Assembly (NCBI RefSeq): GCF_004135735.1 | Contig: NZ_CP012670.1 | Coordinates: forward strand, 8,324,501-8,388,500 | Direction: 5' to 3' | Origin: Sorangium cellulosum | GTDB taxonomy: Bacteria; Myxococcota_A; Polyangia; Polyangiales; Polyangiaceae | DNA: 64,000 nt | In this document: piece after piece, positions 1-8,997 of the stretch | Layout of the letters: every line of letters starts with the position of its first letter | Numbering within the stretch: the first letter of the stretch is position 1 | Made by a program: the position numbers and the translations under genes | Notes under the pieces: model-generated | Told to the model about the DNA's origin: nothing | Seen by the model: only the letters and a program-made list of their open reading frames with translations | The model's database searches: none

Positions 1-471
1 CGCGGCGGCGGCGGCGGCAGCGGCGGATGCGGCGGACTCGGCGGCCGCCCCGGCCAGGGCGGTGGGGGTGGCGGGGGGAGCTTCGGTGTCCTCGCGGCGG
101 GCGGACACGTGGTCGTCTCCGGCAACGTCATCACGACCGGTGCAGGCGGAACCGGCGGCCGAGGCGGGGATGGTGGCGTGGGCCAGCGCGGAGGGAGTGG
201 AGGCCTCGGCGGCTCGGCCCGCGACGACTCCGGCGGCGGCGGCACCGGAGGCAAGGGTGGCAACGGCGGCGACGGCGGTCCTGGCGCGGGCGGCGGAGGC
301 GGCCCGAGCGCCTGCCTGGCGCAATCCGCGAGCGTCACCTTCACCTTTGCCGACAACAACTGCACGACCGGCACGCCCGGCTTCGGCGGTGCGAGCGGCA
401 CGAACCCGAGCGGCGGCGTCGGGGGCCCGGGGAGCAACGGCATGGCCGGGGCGAACCTGCAGATCAACTGA
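1..471 (+). CDS. Glycine-rich PGRS-like protein, 3' part only
   Basis: The frame is open from the first base of the window, so the start lies upstream and only the C-terminal 156 residues are seen. The visible part is a low-complexity Gly-rich tract of GGxGG-type repeats with scattered Asn, Asp and Ala. It ends in a less repetitive tail of about 55 residues with two Cys that may be a small folded domain. Similar proteins are common in Sorangium-type genomes and superficially resemble mycobacterial PE_PGRS proteins, but no PE domain is visible. A secreted or surface structural role is a guess. It converges with the next gene, leaving a 23-bp gap. Confidence 0.6.
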   Translation, partial: RGGGGGSGGCGGLGGRPGQGGGGGGGSFGVLAAGGHVVVSGNVITTGAGGTGGRGGDGGVGQRGGSGGLGGSARDDSGGGGTGGKGGNGGDGGPGAGGGGGPSACLAQSASVTFTFADNNCTTGTPGFGGASGTNPSGGVGGPGSNGMAGANLQIN

Positions 472-494
472 CCAGCGCCGCGCGGATCGAGGAG

Positions 495-2042
495 CTATCT
501 CCCGACCCGTTCCAGGTCGATCTTCGCCACGACCGTGCTCATCTCGCCGGTCTTCCCGACCTTCATCCCACTGCCAAAATCCAGCGTTCCGTCATTGATT
601 CCAACGAGCACCAGGGCGCTCGTCCGTGGATCCGTGTCGACGGCGACGACCGCCTGTCCTGCCGCAGCGTCGCCGAAACGTCTGCTCCAGAGGTGCTCCC
701 CGCCAGCGCTCAGCTTTGCGACTGCCCAGTCGCTGTCCTGTCGCCCGTCGAGCGGCCTGCCCCCGAAATCAAGGGCGCCGATGACCCCGGTGCCGAGCAC
801 GATGTCTCCGTCAGCATCGACCGAGACGCGAGGTCCAACGATGGAGCCACTGGAAACAGAGCTCCAGCGCCCATCAAACTGAGCGGAATCATCCCCGAAC
901 CTCAACGACCACAGATGGTTCCTGGCGGACGAGAGCTTCACGAGCAGGATATCCGAGTCAGCGGGACCGCTGGTCTGCTGGGCGCCCAAAACCCCTCTCG
1001 TTTCAATTGATATCGCTCCTGCGAGGACCCCGGCCGCGACGATGTTCCCTCGCGCATCGACGTCGACGTCGCTCACAGCGGCGTCGCCCTCACCTTGGCC
1101 GTCATCGGCTCGGAGGAACGCAATCCAGTCCTTGAGCCCGGTGGACACGATCTTGAAGAGGAAGGCACCGGCGCCCGAAGGACTCTCGAAGAAGCGCTGA
1201 CCGAAGGCGGACTGGATGGATCCAGAAAACCGGCCTCCCACGACGATGTTGCCGTCGGGATCCGCCGCCACGGCCGTGGCCTCGATCGTCGCCGTTGTGG
1301 TGGCATCTTCGGGATCGCCGAGCTGACGGCTCCACCGCTCACTGCCCGTCTCGCCGTCCAACTTCAGGATAAAAGCGTCTCTCGCGGCGGTCGTCAGGGT
1401 CGATGAGCCGAGGTTCACCTCGCCGTCAAAAGAGCCGACCAGAACCACGTCGCCGTCTGGCGTAGCCGCCAGGTCCAGCGCGAATGCCTCCCCTGTCCCC
1501 GTGAACAGGTTGCGTCCCCAGAGCAGCTCGCCATCAGGTAGGAACCTGGCCACGAAGGCGCCATGCCCGTCCGATCTGGTCGCCGTGAGCGGCTCTCCAT
1601 TGCCGAGGTCGATGGCTTGCCCATAGCGACCTGATAAAATGATGCTATCGTCCGACAAAATTGAAAGATGAGAGGCAAAGGCACCGTCGGCCCTATCCAC
1701 CGAGAACCGCCGGCTGAAGGCGTGTCCGCCGTCCGGGTTCAGCTTGGCGAGAAATACATCCATGCCAGACGATATCAGCGAGGGCCCACCGAAATCGATT
1801 GTATCTCGGAAGAGACCCGACAGGACGAGGTTCCCCGTGGAGTCGAGCCGAGCGCTCATGGGAAACATAAAGTCGTTATTCCCGAAGCTCTTCGCCCAGA
1901 CGACTCCTGAGCACGAGTCCTCATCGCAGTCCTCGAACGCGTCGAGCCCCAGGACCTGGGCGCACGAGGCGGTGCTCAGGAGGGCTCCCAGAGCGAGCAC
2001 GTGGCCGGCGCGGAGTACGGCAGAAGGCAGATGGCTGCGCAT
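495..2042 (-). CDS. SBBP-like beta-propeller lipoprotein
   Basis: A 515-residue predicted lipoprotein. The N-terminus has a basic stretch, a hydrophobic segment and a lipobox-like STASC at about residues 23-27. The rest is built from roughly seven repeats of 50-60 residues in which a phrase like DxxGNIVLxGxFxGxIDFGG is followed by DxFLxKLxxxGxxxWSxxFG. This matches SBBP-type (beta-propeller) repeats, which are frequent in myxobacterial surface lipoproteins. The ligand is unknown. No strong Shine-Dalgarno sequence precedes the ATG, so a slightly different start is possible. Confidence 0.7.
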   Translation of the reverse strand: MRSHLPSAVLRAGHVLALGALLSTASCAQVLGLDAFEDCDEDSCSGVVWAKSFGNNDFMFPMSARLDSTGNLVLSGLFRDTIDFGGPSLISSGMDVFLAKLNPDGGHAFSRRFSVDRADGAFASHLSILSDDSIILSGRYGQAIDLGNGEPLTATRSDGHGAFVARFLPDGELLWGRNLFTGTGEAFALDLAATPDGDVVLVGSFDGEVNLGSSTLTTAARDAFILKLDGETGSERWSRQLGDPEDATTTATIEATAVAADPDGNIVVGGRFSGSIQSAFGQRFFESPSGAGAFLFKIVSTGLKDWIAFLRADDGQGEGDAAVSDVDVDARGNIVAAGVLAGAISIETRGVLGAQQTSGPADSDILLVKLSSARNHLWSLRFGDDSAQFDGRWSSVSSGSIVGPRVSVDADGDIVLGTGVIGALDFGGRPLDGRQDSDWAVAKLSAGGEHLWSRRFGDAAAGQAVVAVDTDPRTSALVLVGINDGTLDFGSGMKVGKTGEMSTVVAKIDLERVGR

Positions 2043-2476
2043 GATGCCGCATGAGGCCGCAAACGCCCACAGCCGTCAAGGGTGGAGCAAACCGCTCTCC
2101 GCATTTCACCAGGGCTCGTCGTGCCATCAATCGATACGACCGAGCTCGTCACTTTCGTGCGACCTGTAACAGCGATCCTCGGGCCCTCTCCAGCGCTCCC
2201 CAGCACGCCCAGGATGGCGCCCAGGCCCGGCCCGTCGCACCCGGCGACCTCCCCCTCCCTCCCACCTCCCGCCGGGCCGCCCTCCCCTTCCAGCGCGCCT
2301 CTTCCGGTTCCGGGCGAGCTCCCCGGCCCGGCCGCTCGTCCCCCGAAAGCTCGGCCTTTCAGCCGTCTCTACCACCGGCGCGCCGGAGCGGGTACAACCT
2401 GGGCTCAACCTGCCCTGCCCGCGCGACCCGCGCGCGAGCGCCGGTTTGGTGTGTCCGGAACACTGAGGAGTTGCCG
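2043..2476. other. Divergent intergenic region, no gene seen
   Basis: This 434-bp region separates the minus-strand lipoprotein from the plus-strand kinase and should hold both promoters. It is pyrimidine-rich on the plus strand around 2200-2400. Open frames exist in it but have no family signature. The only clear signal is GAGGAG at 2465-2470, which serves as ribosome binding site for the kinase ATG at 2477. Confidence 0.4.
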
Positions 2477-3544
2477 ATGGGCCACGACATCGACGACGTG
2501 ATCGACGGCCGGTACAGGCTGCTCGAGGTGGTCGGCCAGGGGGGGCACGGCGTGGTCTATCGCGCCGAGGACCTGAAGCTCGGCGCGCGCGTCGCCGTCA
2601 AGTGCCTCCACGCGGAGATCGCCGCAAACCCCGCCTTCAAGGCCCGGATGCAGCGCGAGGCGCGCGCCATGGGGGCGCTCTCCGGCACCAGCGCCGCGCA
2701 GGTCTTCGCGTTCAGCCAGGCGCCCGACGGCACCCTCTACATCGTGATGGAGTTCCTGACGGGCTGCGATCTCGAGACGACGCTGCGCCGGATCGAGGCG
2801 CAAAATCAGCGGCTCCCGCTGGACCGACTGAAGGAGCTGTTCGGCCCGATCGTCGACACCCTGGACGCGGCGCACGCGCGCGGCATCGTCCACCGCGATC
2901 TGAAGCCCGCCAACATCTTCGTCCTGGAGGACGCCCCAAATGGCCCCTCCTCCACACCCCGCCCCGGCGCCGCCCCCTCCCGCCCCGGCGCCGCCCCCAC
3001 CCACCCCGGCGCCGCCCCCTCCCGCCCCGGCACCGCCCCCTCCTGCCCCGGCGACTCCGCCCCGGACGGCGGTTCGCGACCCCCTGCCGACGCGCCCTCG
3101 CGCGGCAGCGTGCGCTTGCTCGATTTCGGCCTCGTCAAGGTCATGAACGCCGACCCCTTGACCCGCGAAGGCTCCATCCCCGGCTCGCCCAGCTACATCG
3201 CGCCCGAGGTCTGGAAGGGCCGACCCCAGGAGATCGACCACCGGATCGACGTCTACTCGCTCGGCGCGGTGCTCTTCCGCGTGCTCGCCGGTCGCGTGCC
3301 GTTCTCGGGCGCGACCCGGGTCGACATCCTGCTCGCCTCCGCCCGCGGCCCGCGGCCGAGCCTGTGCGCCTTCCGGCCCGATCTGCCGTCCGAGGTGGAC
3401 GCCTGGCTGGCCCGGGCGCTCGCCGTCCAGCCCGAGGCGCGCTTCCAGGACGTTCGCTCGCTCTGGGCCGCGCTGGAGCCGCTCCTGGACCGCGCCGCCC
3501 AGGCGCCCGGCGACGCCGCGCGCGCCGACGCGATCCCGCCTTGA
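2477..3544 (+). CDS. Ser/Thr protein kinase with Pro-rich insert
   Basis: A 355-residue soluble Hanks-type kinase. The Gly-rich loop GQGGHG lies at residues 20-25, the ATP-binding lysine at K42 (VAVK), the catalytic HRDLKPAN from H139, the DFG at 216-218 and the APE at 242-244. No membrane segment or C-terminal sensor domain follows the kinase fold. Between the catalytic loop and DFG there is an insert of about 50 residues (roughly 155-209) made of Pro/Ala/Gly repeats, encoded by 21-bp tandem repeats. The frame stays open far upstream, but ATG 2477 is chosen because GAGGAG ends 6 nt before it and the kinase fold begins immediately. A second kinase follows 86 bp downstream, so the two may be co-transcribed. 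Confidence 0.9.
   Translation: MGHDIDDVIDGRYRLLEVVGQGGHGVVYRAEDLKLGARVAVKCLHAEIAANPAFKARMQREARAMGALSGTSAAQVFAFSQAPDGTLYIVMEFLTGCDLETTLRRIEAQNQRLPLDRLKELFGPIVDTLDAAHARGIVHRDLKPANIFVLEDAPNGPSSTPRPGAAPSRPGAAPTHPGAAPSRPGTAPSCPGDSAPDGGSRPPADAPSRGSVRLLDFGLVKVMNADPLTREGSIPGSPSYIAPEVWKGRPQEIDHRIDVYSLGAVLFRVLAGRVPFSGATRVDILLASARGPRPSLCAFRPDLPSEVDAWLARALAVQPEARFQDVRSLWAALEPLLDRAAQAPGDAARADAIPP
2960..3064 (+). repeat. 21-bp tandem repeat inside kinase gene
   Basis: Five consecutive 21-bp units beginning at 2960, 2981, 3002, 3023 and 3044. The first four differ by one or a few bases and the fifth diverges in its second half. Each unit encodes a heptapeptide of the type RPGAAPS. Being in frame, the array changes only linker length in the kinase and could vary by slippage. 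Confidence 0.85.
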
Positions 3545-3630
3545 TCGCTTTCTTCCGCCCGAGCGCCTTGCGACGCGGGAAGCGCCGCTGGTAGCGTCAT
3601 CCAGGCCATGTCCGAATCGAGGGCCGCGGG

Positions 3631-5355
3631 ATGAGCTCCTCGCCTGGTCTCTTGCAGCCGAACACGCGGTTTCGCGACCGCTACCAGGTGTTGCGCGTCA
3701 TCAAGTCGGGCGGCATGGGCGCCGTCTACGAGGTCCTGGATCACGTCACCGCCGCGCGCCGCGCGCTCAAGGTGATGCTGCCGAGCCTCCTCGACAGCGA
3801 GGAGCTGCGCGCCCGCTTCGCCCTCGAGGCCCGCATCACCGGCATCATCGAGAGCGACCACATCGTCAGGACCTCCGACGCCGGGGTCGACGACGAGACC
3901 GGCACGCCGTTCATCGTCATGGAGCTGCTCCGCGGCGAGGAGCTCGGCAGCCTCCTCAAGAAGCGCGGCGCGCTCCCCCCCGACGACGTCGCGCTCTACC
4001 TCTTCCAGGCGGCGCTCGCGCTCGACAAGACGCACGCGGCGAACATCATCCACCGCGACCTCAAGCCCGACAACCTGTTCGTCACGATCCGCGACGACGG
4101 CTCGCCGTGCGTCAAGATCCTCGACTTCGGGATCGCCAAGGTCATCGAGCATCACCACGCCTCCACGCTCACCCGGCAGATGCTCGGCACGCCCGTGTAC
4201 ATGTCGCCCGAGCAGATCCGGGCCGAGCGCAACGTGAGCCCCCGGGCCGACATCTACGCCCTCGGGCACGTCGCCTACACGCTCCTCGTCGGCGAGTCGT
4301 ACTGGACCCCGGAGTCCGAGACGATCCCGTCGCCTTACCTGCTCGCGGCGGAGCTCCTGCGCGGCCCGACGGAAGCGCCCGTCGCCCGCGCGGCCCGCCG
4401 GCGCGCCGCCGGGCTGCCCTCGGGGTTCGACGGCTGGTTCTTCAAGGCGACCGCGCTCAAGCCCGACGACCGCTTCGAGCGCGCCTCCATCGCGGTGAAC
4501 GCGCTCGCCGACGCGCTCGGCGTCGCGCTCCCGCGCGCCTCGCGCGTCGTGCTCCTGCCGGATCACCCGCTGACCCCCCCGCCGGATTACCCGCCGGGCC
4601 CGAGCCCGACCGCGCCGACCCTGCCCTCGCAGCCCGGCGCGCCGGGGAGGTTCGCCGACGTGCCGACCGTCACCGTGCCCGAGATGTCGGCCAGGCCGAC
4701 GCCGACGCCGGCCTCGCACCCCCCCCCGATGTCGCACCCCCCCCCGACGTCGCGCCACCCCCCGACGTCGCACCACCCCCCGGCCCGGCCGTTCTCGGCG
4801 CCCCCGCCGCGCTCGGCCTCCCCGCCGCTCTCGGCGCCCCCGCCTCCCCTCCAGCTCGGCGTGGAGACCTGGCCCAGGTCGCCGTCGACGCCCTCGACGC
4901 CGCCGAGCAGGACGAGCCCCTCCGCGGGCCAGCCGTCGAGGAAATCCGACCCCATCGGGCGGCGCGAGCGCGGCTCGCAGCGGCGGTTCCAGGTCCGGCC
5001 CGACGCGGCGACGGGGATCCTCCACGTGAAGGTCTGGGGGTTCTGGGACGTCGAGGAGGGCAAGGCGTACCTCGACGAGTTCCGGCAGAAGGCCTCGACG
5101 CTGCTCGGGCTCGGCAAGCCCTGGTACGTGCTCGCCGACATCGCGGACTTCCCGCCGCAGCGGCCCGACGTGAGCCCCTACGTCGAGCAGACGATGGCGT
5201 ACGCGGTCGAGCACGACATGCGCAAGGCGGCGAACCTCGTGAACAGCGCGCTCTCGAAGATGCAGATCTCCCGCCTGTCGGCGGCCATGGGGCTGCCCGA
5301 GTACTCGTTCTTCACCGCGGAGGCCGACGCCATCGCCTGGCTCCTCAGGGGCTGA
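3631..5355 (+). CDS. Ser/Thr protein kinase with C-terminal SpoIIAA-like domain
   Basis: A 574-residue protein. Residues about 18-290 are a Hanks-type kinase: SGGMG loop at 26-30, ATP-binding K47, HRDLKPDN from H141, DFG at 165-167 and SPE at 192-194. Residues about 305-445 form a Pro/Ser-rich linker with HPPPTS-type repeats. The last 130 residues form a separate alpha/beta domain (VKVWGFWDVEEG, then WYVLADIADFPPQRPDV) that resembles the SpoIIAA/STAS-like domains found in many delta-proteobacterial proteins. No membrane segment is seen. The tail could be a regulatory partner-binding domain; this is inference. Confidence 0.88.
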   Translation: MSSSPGLLQPNTRFRDRYQVLRVIKSGGMGAVYEVLDHVTAARRALKVMLPSLLDSEELRARFALEARITGIIESDHIVRTSDAGVDDETGTPFIVMELLRGEELGSLLKKRGALPPDDVALYLFQAALALDKTHAANIIHRDLKPDNLFVTIRDDGSPCVKILDFGIAKVIEHHHASTLTRQMLGTPVYMSPEQIRAERNVSPRADIYALGHVAYTLLVGESYWTPESETIPSPYLLAAELLRGPTEAPVARAARRRAAGLPSGFDGWFFKATALKPDDRFERASIAVNALADALGVALPRASRVVLLPDHPLTPPPDYPPGPSPTAPTLPSQPGAPGRFADVPTVTVPEMSARPTPTPASHPPPMSHPPPTSRHPPTSHHPPARPFSAPPPRSASPPLSAPPPPLQLGVETWPRSPSTPSTPPSRTSPSAGQPSRKSDPIGRRERGSQRRFQVRPDAATGILHVKVWGFWDVEEGKAYLDEFRQKASTLLGLGKPWYVLADIADFPPQRPDVSPYVEQTMAYAVEHDMRKAANLVNSALSKMQISRLSAAMGLPEYSFFTAEADAIAWLLRG

Positions 5356-5384
5356 GCACCGCCCCGGCGCCGCCCGCGTCGGGG

Positions 5385-7628
5385 CTACCCCAGCACGAAC
5401 TTGCGGATGCGACCGGCGAGGCTCCGGACCTTGTCCTCGGCCTCGAGGTAGCGCTCGGCCGCGTCGCGCAGGTGGGCCTGGCGCGAGGCCATGAGCAGGC
5501 TGAGCTCGATCACGAGCTGCGGGCGCGCCTCGATGATCGGCTGCAGGGCCTCCTTCGTGATCTGGTAGAGCACCACCTCGTCGATCGCGCGCACCGTGGC
5601 GGTGCGCTCCTCGCCCGTGAGCAGCGCGAACTCGCCGAAGACCGCGCCCTTCTCGAGCGCGGCGACCGGCGTGTCCTGCCCGCCCGGGTGCCGCACCAGG
5701 ACCTCGACGGTCCCGGACGCGACGACGTACATCGACGAGTCGCGCTGCCCCTGCAGCACGATCCGGTCGAGCGGGCCGTACTCGACCCGGCGCGCCCTCC
5801 GGGCGAGCTTGCGGAGCTCGCGATCGAGCAGCGGCTTGAAGACCGGCGTCCGCCGCAGCAGCACCATCACGTCCTCGGGGCTCGCCTCGAGCGCGGCCTT
5901 GCTCGGCGCGTCGAGATCGATGGACTGCGCGGCCCCGTACCCGTCGCGCCGCTCCAGCGCCGCGAGCAGCGAGGGGTTCTTGTCCATGGTCGCCTCGAGC
6001 AGGCTCGCGTTCCGCGGGATGCACTCGTCGCCCGTGTAGTCCATCAGGCGACGCTCGGCGGCCCACCGGGCGACGTCGTTCATCGACTTGCGGTACTGCC
6101 GGCACGCGGCGGGGAAGATCCCGTCCTGGTCGCCGAAGAGCCCGGTCAGCGCCTCGGGCATGAGGCTCAGCCCGAACAGCCGCACGTCGCCCCGCTGGTG
6201 CCAGAGCGCGAAGTCGCGCCAGCGCGGATCGAGGTGCGACAGCTCCGGGAACGCGAGCGCGCTGTTCCGGAGCACCGCCCGCTCCGCGTCGCGGAACACG
6301 CGGTGCCAGGTCTCCTGCGCGTTGCCCAGGTTGGGGCCCGCGAGCTCGATGGCCCGCTGCAGGTCGGCGTGGTGGGTGTGCAGGAACGCGAGCGTCGCCT
6401 TCTGCTTGCGCATCAGGTTGGTCAGGCTCACGGGCCCGGCCGCGAAGAAGCCGGCCGCGCGCGGCGCGATGTGCCGCATGTCCCAGACCTGCCGCCACGC
6501 CGCCACGTCGATCGCCGCGCGGACGGGCGCGAACGCCTCGCCCCGCTCGAACGCCTCGCGCTCCTCGGGCGAGAGCACGTCCGGGTACTCGCGCTTCACG
6601 GCCTCGAAGATGCCGAGGCACGTGAGCAGCTCGAGGTAGAGCCCCACCCGCAAGAGCCAGCGGGGATCGGGGAGGTTGCGCCGGTGCTGCTCGAGATCCT
6701 GATGGATGGCCCGGAGGTACAGCGCGGCCTTGTCCATGCCGATGGTGAGCACGGGGAACCACGGGTGATAGCCGACGTGGAGCTCGTCGATCCCGAGCTC
6801 CCGCTGCTGGATCTCCGTGTCCGCCTTGACGAGCCGATCGAGCAGCCGGGCGTAGAGCGAGCCGAAGCGGCCGGTGTCGAAGACCTCGATCTCGGTCGAC
6901 TCGGCCACGACCGTCCGGCCCGCCTCGCTCAGCTTGATCTCCACCCGGAGCTGCTGGCGGAACAGGCTCGCGAACGTGAACGGATCCTCGCCGTCGGGGA
7001 TCTGCGCCCGGAACGACGCGGGCAGGTCGAGCCAGTCGTAGCCCCCGCCGGCCGCCGCGCCGGGGGCGCGCGGCATGAGCTGCCGCGCGGGCGCGATCGT
7101 GGCGACGTAGACGGTCTGGTGGAACGCGTTCCACGGGGCGGGCTCGAGCATCGGGACCGGGTAGGACGACGTCGAGACGACCTGAGGGCTGAGCGGCAGG
7201 TCGATGAGGCCGGGCACCGGGCACGGCGCGCCGCGCTCGGGGCTCGGGGGGAGGAACCACGCCGACAGGGTGACCTCGAACGGCCGCTCGAACGGCGCCA
7301 CGAAGGCGTAGAGATCGCGCAGCCGGTAGAGCAGCCACACCTCGTCGCCGAGCTCCGCCGGATCGCCCGCGGTGTTGATGCAGCCGACCCGCTCGCTGCA
7401 GCCGTGCCCCGGGTAGAGCGCCTCGTCGACAGGCCGCTTGCCGGGCTCGAACGGGATGAGCTCCAGCGACGGCGACAGCTCGGCCGACTCCTCCTCCGGG
7501 CTCTGCCGCGCCTCGAGCTGGCGCAGGTACTGGCGGACCCGGGCGAGCTTGTCCTCCCAGTCCATGCCTTCAACGCGGCTCATCAAGAGCCGCTTGAACT
7601 GCTTCTGGAACTCCTTCGGGGTCATCAT
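5385..7628 (-). CDS. Cyclic nucleotide-binding domain protein
   Basis: About 747 residues. Residues about 612-715 form a cNMP-binding beta-roll with a phosphate-binding cassette reading GEFALLTGEERTATV, which keeps the Glu and Arg that contact cyclic nucleotide in the CRP/PKA family. The 600 residues before it have no recognised enzymatic motif. They look globular, and a conserved-looking segment rich in His and Trp (residues 270-330) may be structural. No helix-turn-helix follows the cNMP domain, so this is not a CRP-type regulator. A GTG at 7649 is also in frame, but ATG 7628 is preferred because AGGTGG sits 7 nt upstream. It converges with the kinase gene, 29 bp away. Confidence 0.75.
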   Translation of the reverse strand: MMTPKEFQKQFKRLLMSRVEGMDWEDKLARVRQYLRQLEARQSPEEESAELSPSLELIPFEPGKRPVDEALYPGHGCSERVGCINTAGDPAELGDEVWLLYRLRDLYAFVAPFERPFEVTLSAWFLPPSPERGAPCPVPGLIDLPLSPQVVSTSSYPVPMLEPAPWNAFHQTVYVATIAPARQLMPRAPGAAAGGGYDWLDLPASFRAQIPDGEDPFTFASLFRQQLRVEIKLSEAGRTVVAESTEIEVFDTGRFGSLYARLLDRLVKADTEIQQRELGIDELHVGYHPWFPVLTIGMDKAALYLRAIHQDLEQHRRNLPDPRWLLRVGLYLELLTCLGIFEAVKREYPDVLSPEEREAFERGEAFAPVRAAIDVAAWRQVWDMRHIAPRAAGFFAAGPVSLTNLMRKQKATLAFLHTHHADLQRAIELAGPNLGNAQETWHRVFRDAERAVLRNSALAFPELSHLDPRWRDFALWHQRGDVRLFGLSLMPEALTGLFGDQDGIFPAACRQYRKSMNDVARWAAERRLMDYTGDECIPRNASLLEATMDKNPSLLAALERRDGYGAAQSIDLDAPSKAALEASPEDVMVLLRRTPVFKPLLDRELRKLARRARRVEYGPLDRIVLQGQRDSSMYVVASGTVEVLVRHPGGQDTPVAALEKGAVFGEFALLTGEERTATVRAIDEVVLYQITKEALQPIIEARPQLVIELSLLMASRQAHLRDAAERYLEAEDKVRSLAGRIRKFVLG

Positions 7629-7781
7629 GCTGCGTCCACCTGAGTTCACGGCCGCCGGACAGCCGCCCTCTCCGGGAGCTTACAGGCTCCTCGCGCCCGG
7701 CGTGCCCCCGATCGCCGCGCGCCCCGTCGCTGCGCGATCCACTTGCGGCGCCGCGTCTCGAACGGTACGGGCTTGCGCCCT

Positions 7782-8918
7782 ATGGCTATCGAGATCCGCG
7801 AGCTTCGGAAGGGCGACAGGAGCGTCCTCAAGGACTTCCTGGACGTGGTCGACACCGTCTACGAGGGTGAACCCAACTACGTCCGCCCGCTCGACATGGA
7901 CATCTCCGATCGGCTCGACAAGAAGAAGAACCCGTTCTTCGAGCACGCCGAGGGGACGGCGTGGGTGGCCTACAAGGACGGCCGGCCGGTGGGTCGGATC
8001 ACGGCGCAGGTCGATCACGAGCACCTGAAGCGCCACCGCGACGAGACGGGCTCGTTCGGTTTCTTCGACACGATCGACGACATCGAGGCCGCGCAGGCGC
8101 TCCTCTCCGAGGCCGCGGGCTGGCTGCGCGCGCGCGGCATGAAGCGGATGCGAGGCCCTTACTCGCTCTCGATCAACGAGGAGATCGGCTGCCTCGTCGA
8201 GGGCTTCGAGTTCCCGCCGGCGATGATGATGGCCTATCACCGCCCGCACCAGGGCCGCCTCATCGAGCAGGCGGGGCTCGAGAAGGTGAAGGACTTCTAC
8301 GCGTGGCGCTACGAGGTCGGGGACGTCCCCGCCCGGGCGCAGAGGGCGCACGCCGAGATCCTGGCCATGCCGGAGGTGCACACGCGCTGCGGTGATCCGA
8401 AGAACCTGCTCCGCGACATCCGGATCCTCATGGACGTCTACAACGACGCCTGGAGCGACAACTGGGGGTTCGTCCCGATGACCGAGAAGGAGCTCATCAA
8501 GTGGGCGCGCGACGTGCGGCTCATCCTGATGCCCGAGCTCACGAAGATCACGTTCATCGACGGCGAGCCGGCCGCCGTGTCGCTCGGCCTCCCGGATCTC
8601 AACGACCTGATCAAGGATCTCCACGGCAAGCTCCTGCCGGGCGGGATCTTCAAGCTGCTCTGGCGGCTCCGCGTGCGCGGCCCGAAGCGCGGGCGCCTCG
8701 TCGTGCTCGGCATCCGCAAGAAGTGGCGCCACGTGCGGCGGTACGCCGGGCTCAGCGCCTTCCTGTACGTCGAGATGAACCGCGCGGCGCACCTGCTCGG
8801 CATGACGGGCGGCGAGCTCGGGTGGACGCTGGAGGACAACGCCGCCATCAACGCGGGCATCCGGCTGATGGGCGGCCGGATCTACAAGAGGTACCGGGTC
8901 TACGAGCGGGCGATCTGA
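7782..8918 (+). CDS. GNAT-like N-acetyltransferase family protein
   Basis: A 378-residue soluble protein. The N-terminal 130 residues read like a GNAT half (IEIRELRKGDRSVLKDFLDVVDTVYEG, then WVAYKDGRPVGRITA). The central part contains conserved-looking NDAWSDNWGFVPMTEKE and the C-terminal part YAGLSAFLYVEMNRAAHLLG, GWTLEDNAAIN and YKRYRVYERAI, as in long GNAT-superfamily proteins of myxobacteria and other bacteria. The substrate is unknown. An upstream in-frame codon exists at 7743, but ATG 7782 begins the conserved sequence. It is followed 79 bp later by the epimerase gene on the same strand. Confidence 0.7.
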   Translation: MAIEIRELRKGDRSVLKDFLDVVDTVYEGEPNYVRPLDMDISDRLDKKKNPFFEHAEGTAWVAYKDGRPVGRITAQVDHEHLKRHRDETGSFGFFDTIDDIEAAQALLSEAAGWLRARGMKRMRGPYSLSINEEIGCLVEGFEFPPAMMMAYHRPHQGRLIEQAGLEKVKDFYAWRYEVGDVPARAQRAHAEILAMPEVHTRCGDPKNLLRDIRILMDVYNDAWSDNWGFVPMTEKELIKWARDVRLILMPELTKITFIDGEPAAVSLGLPDLNDLIKDLHGKLLPGGIFKLLWRLRVRGPKRGRLVVLGIRKKWRHVRRYAGLSAFLYVEMNRAAHLLGMTGGELGWTLEDNAAINAGIRLMGGRIYKRYRVYERAI

Positions 8919-8997
8919 TCTCCCAGACCGGTCACGGCGCCGCGGCGCCGGCGGGCGGCCGTCTTCGGATAGCACAGGACAAGGAGGAAGCGGATCG

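Noticed and set aside
1..471. Mycobacterial PE_PGRS protein
   Set aside because: Only Gly-rich composition is shared; no PE domain or mycobacterial context exists.
3253..7338. Very long minus-strand open frame of more than 1300 codons
   Set aside because: It is antisense to two kinase genes and in another frame of the cNMP-binding gene, with Arg/Ala/Pro-rich translation and no motif. High GC makes such shadow frames common.
4107..7643. Plus-strand open frame of about 1180 codons
   Set aside because: It overlaps the kinase in another frame and the cNMP-binding gene on the opposite strand; composition is that of a shadow frame.
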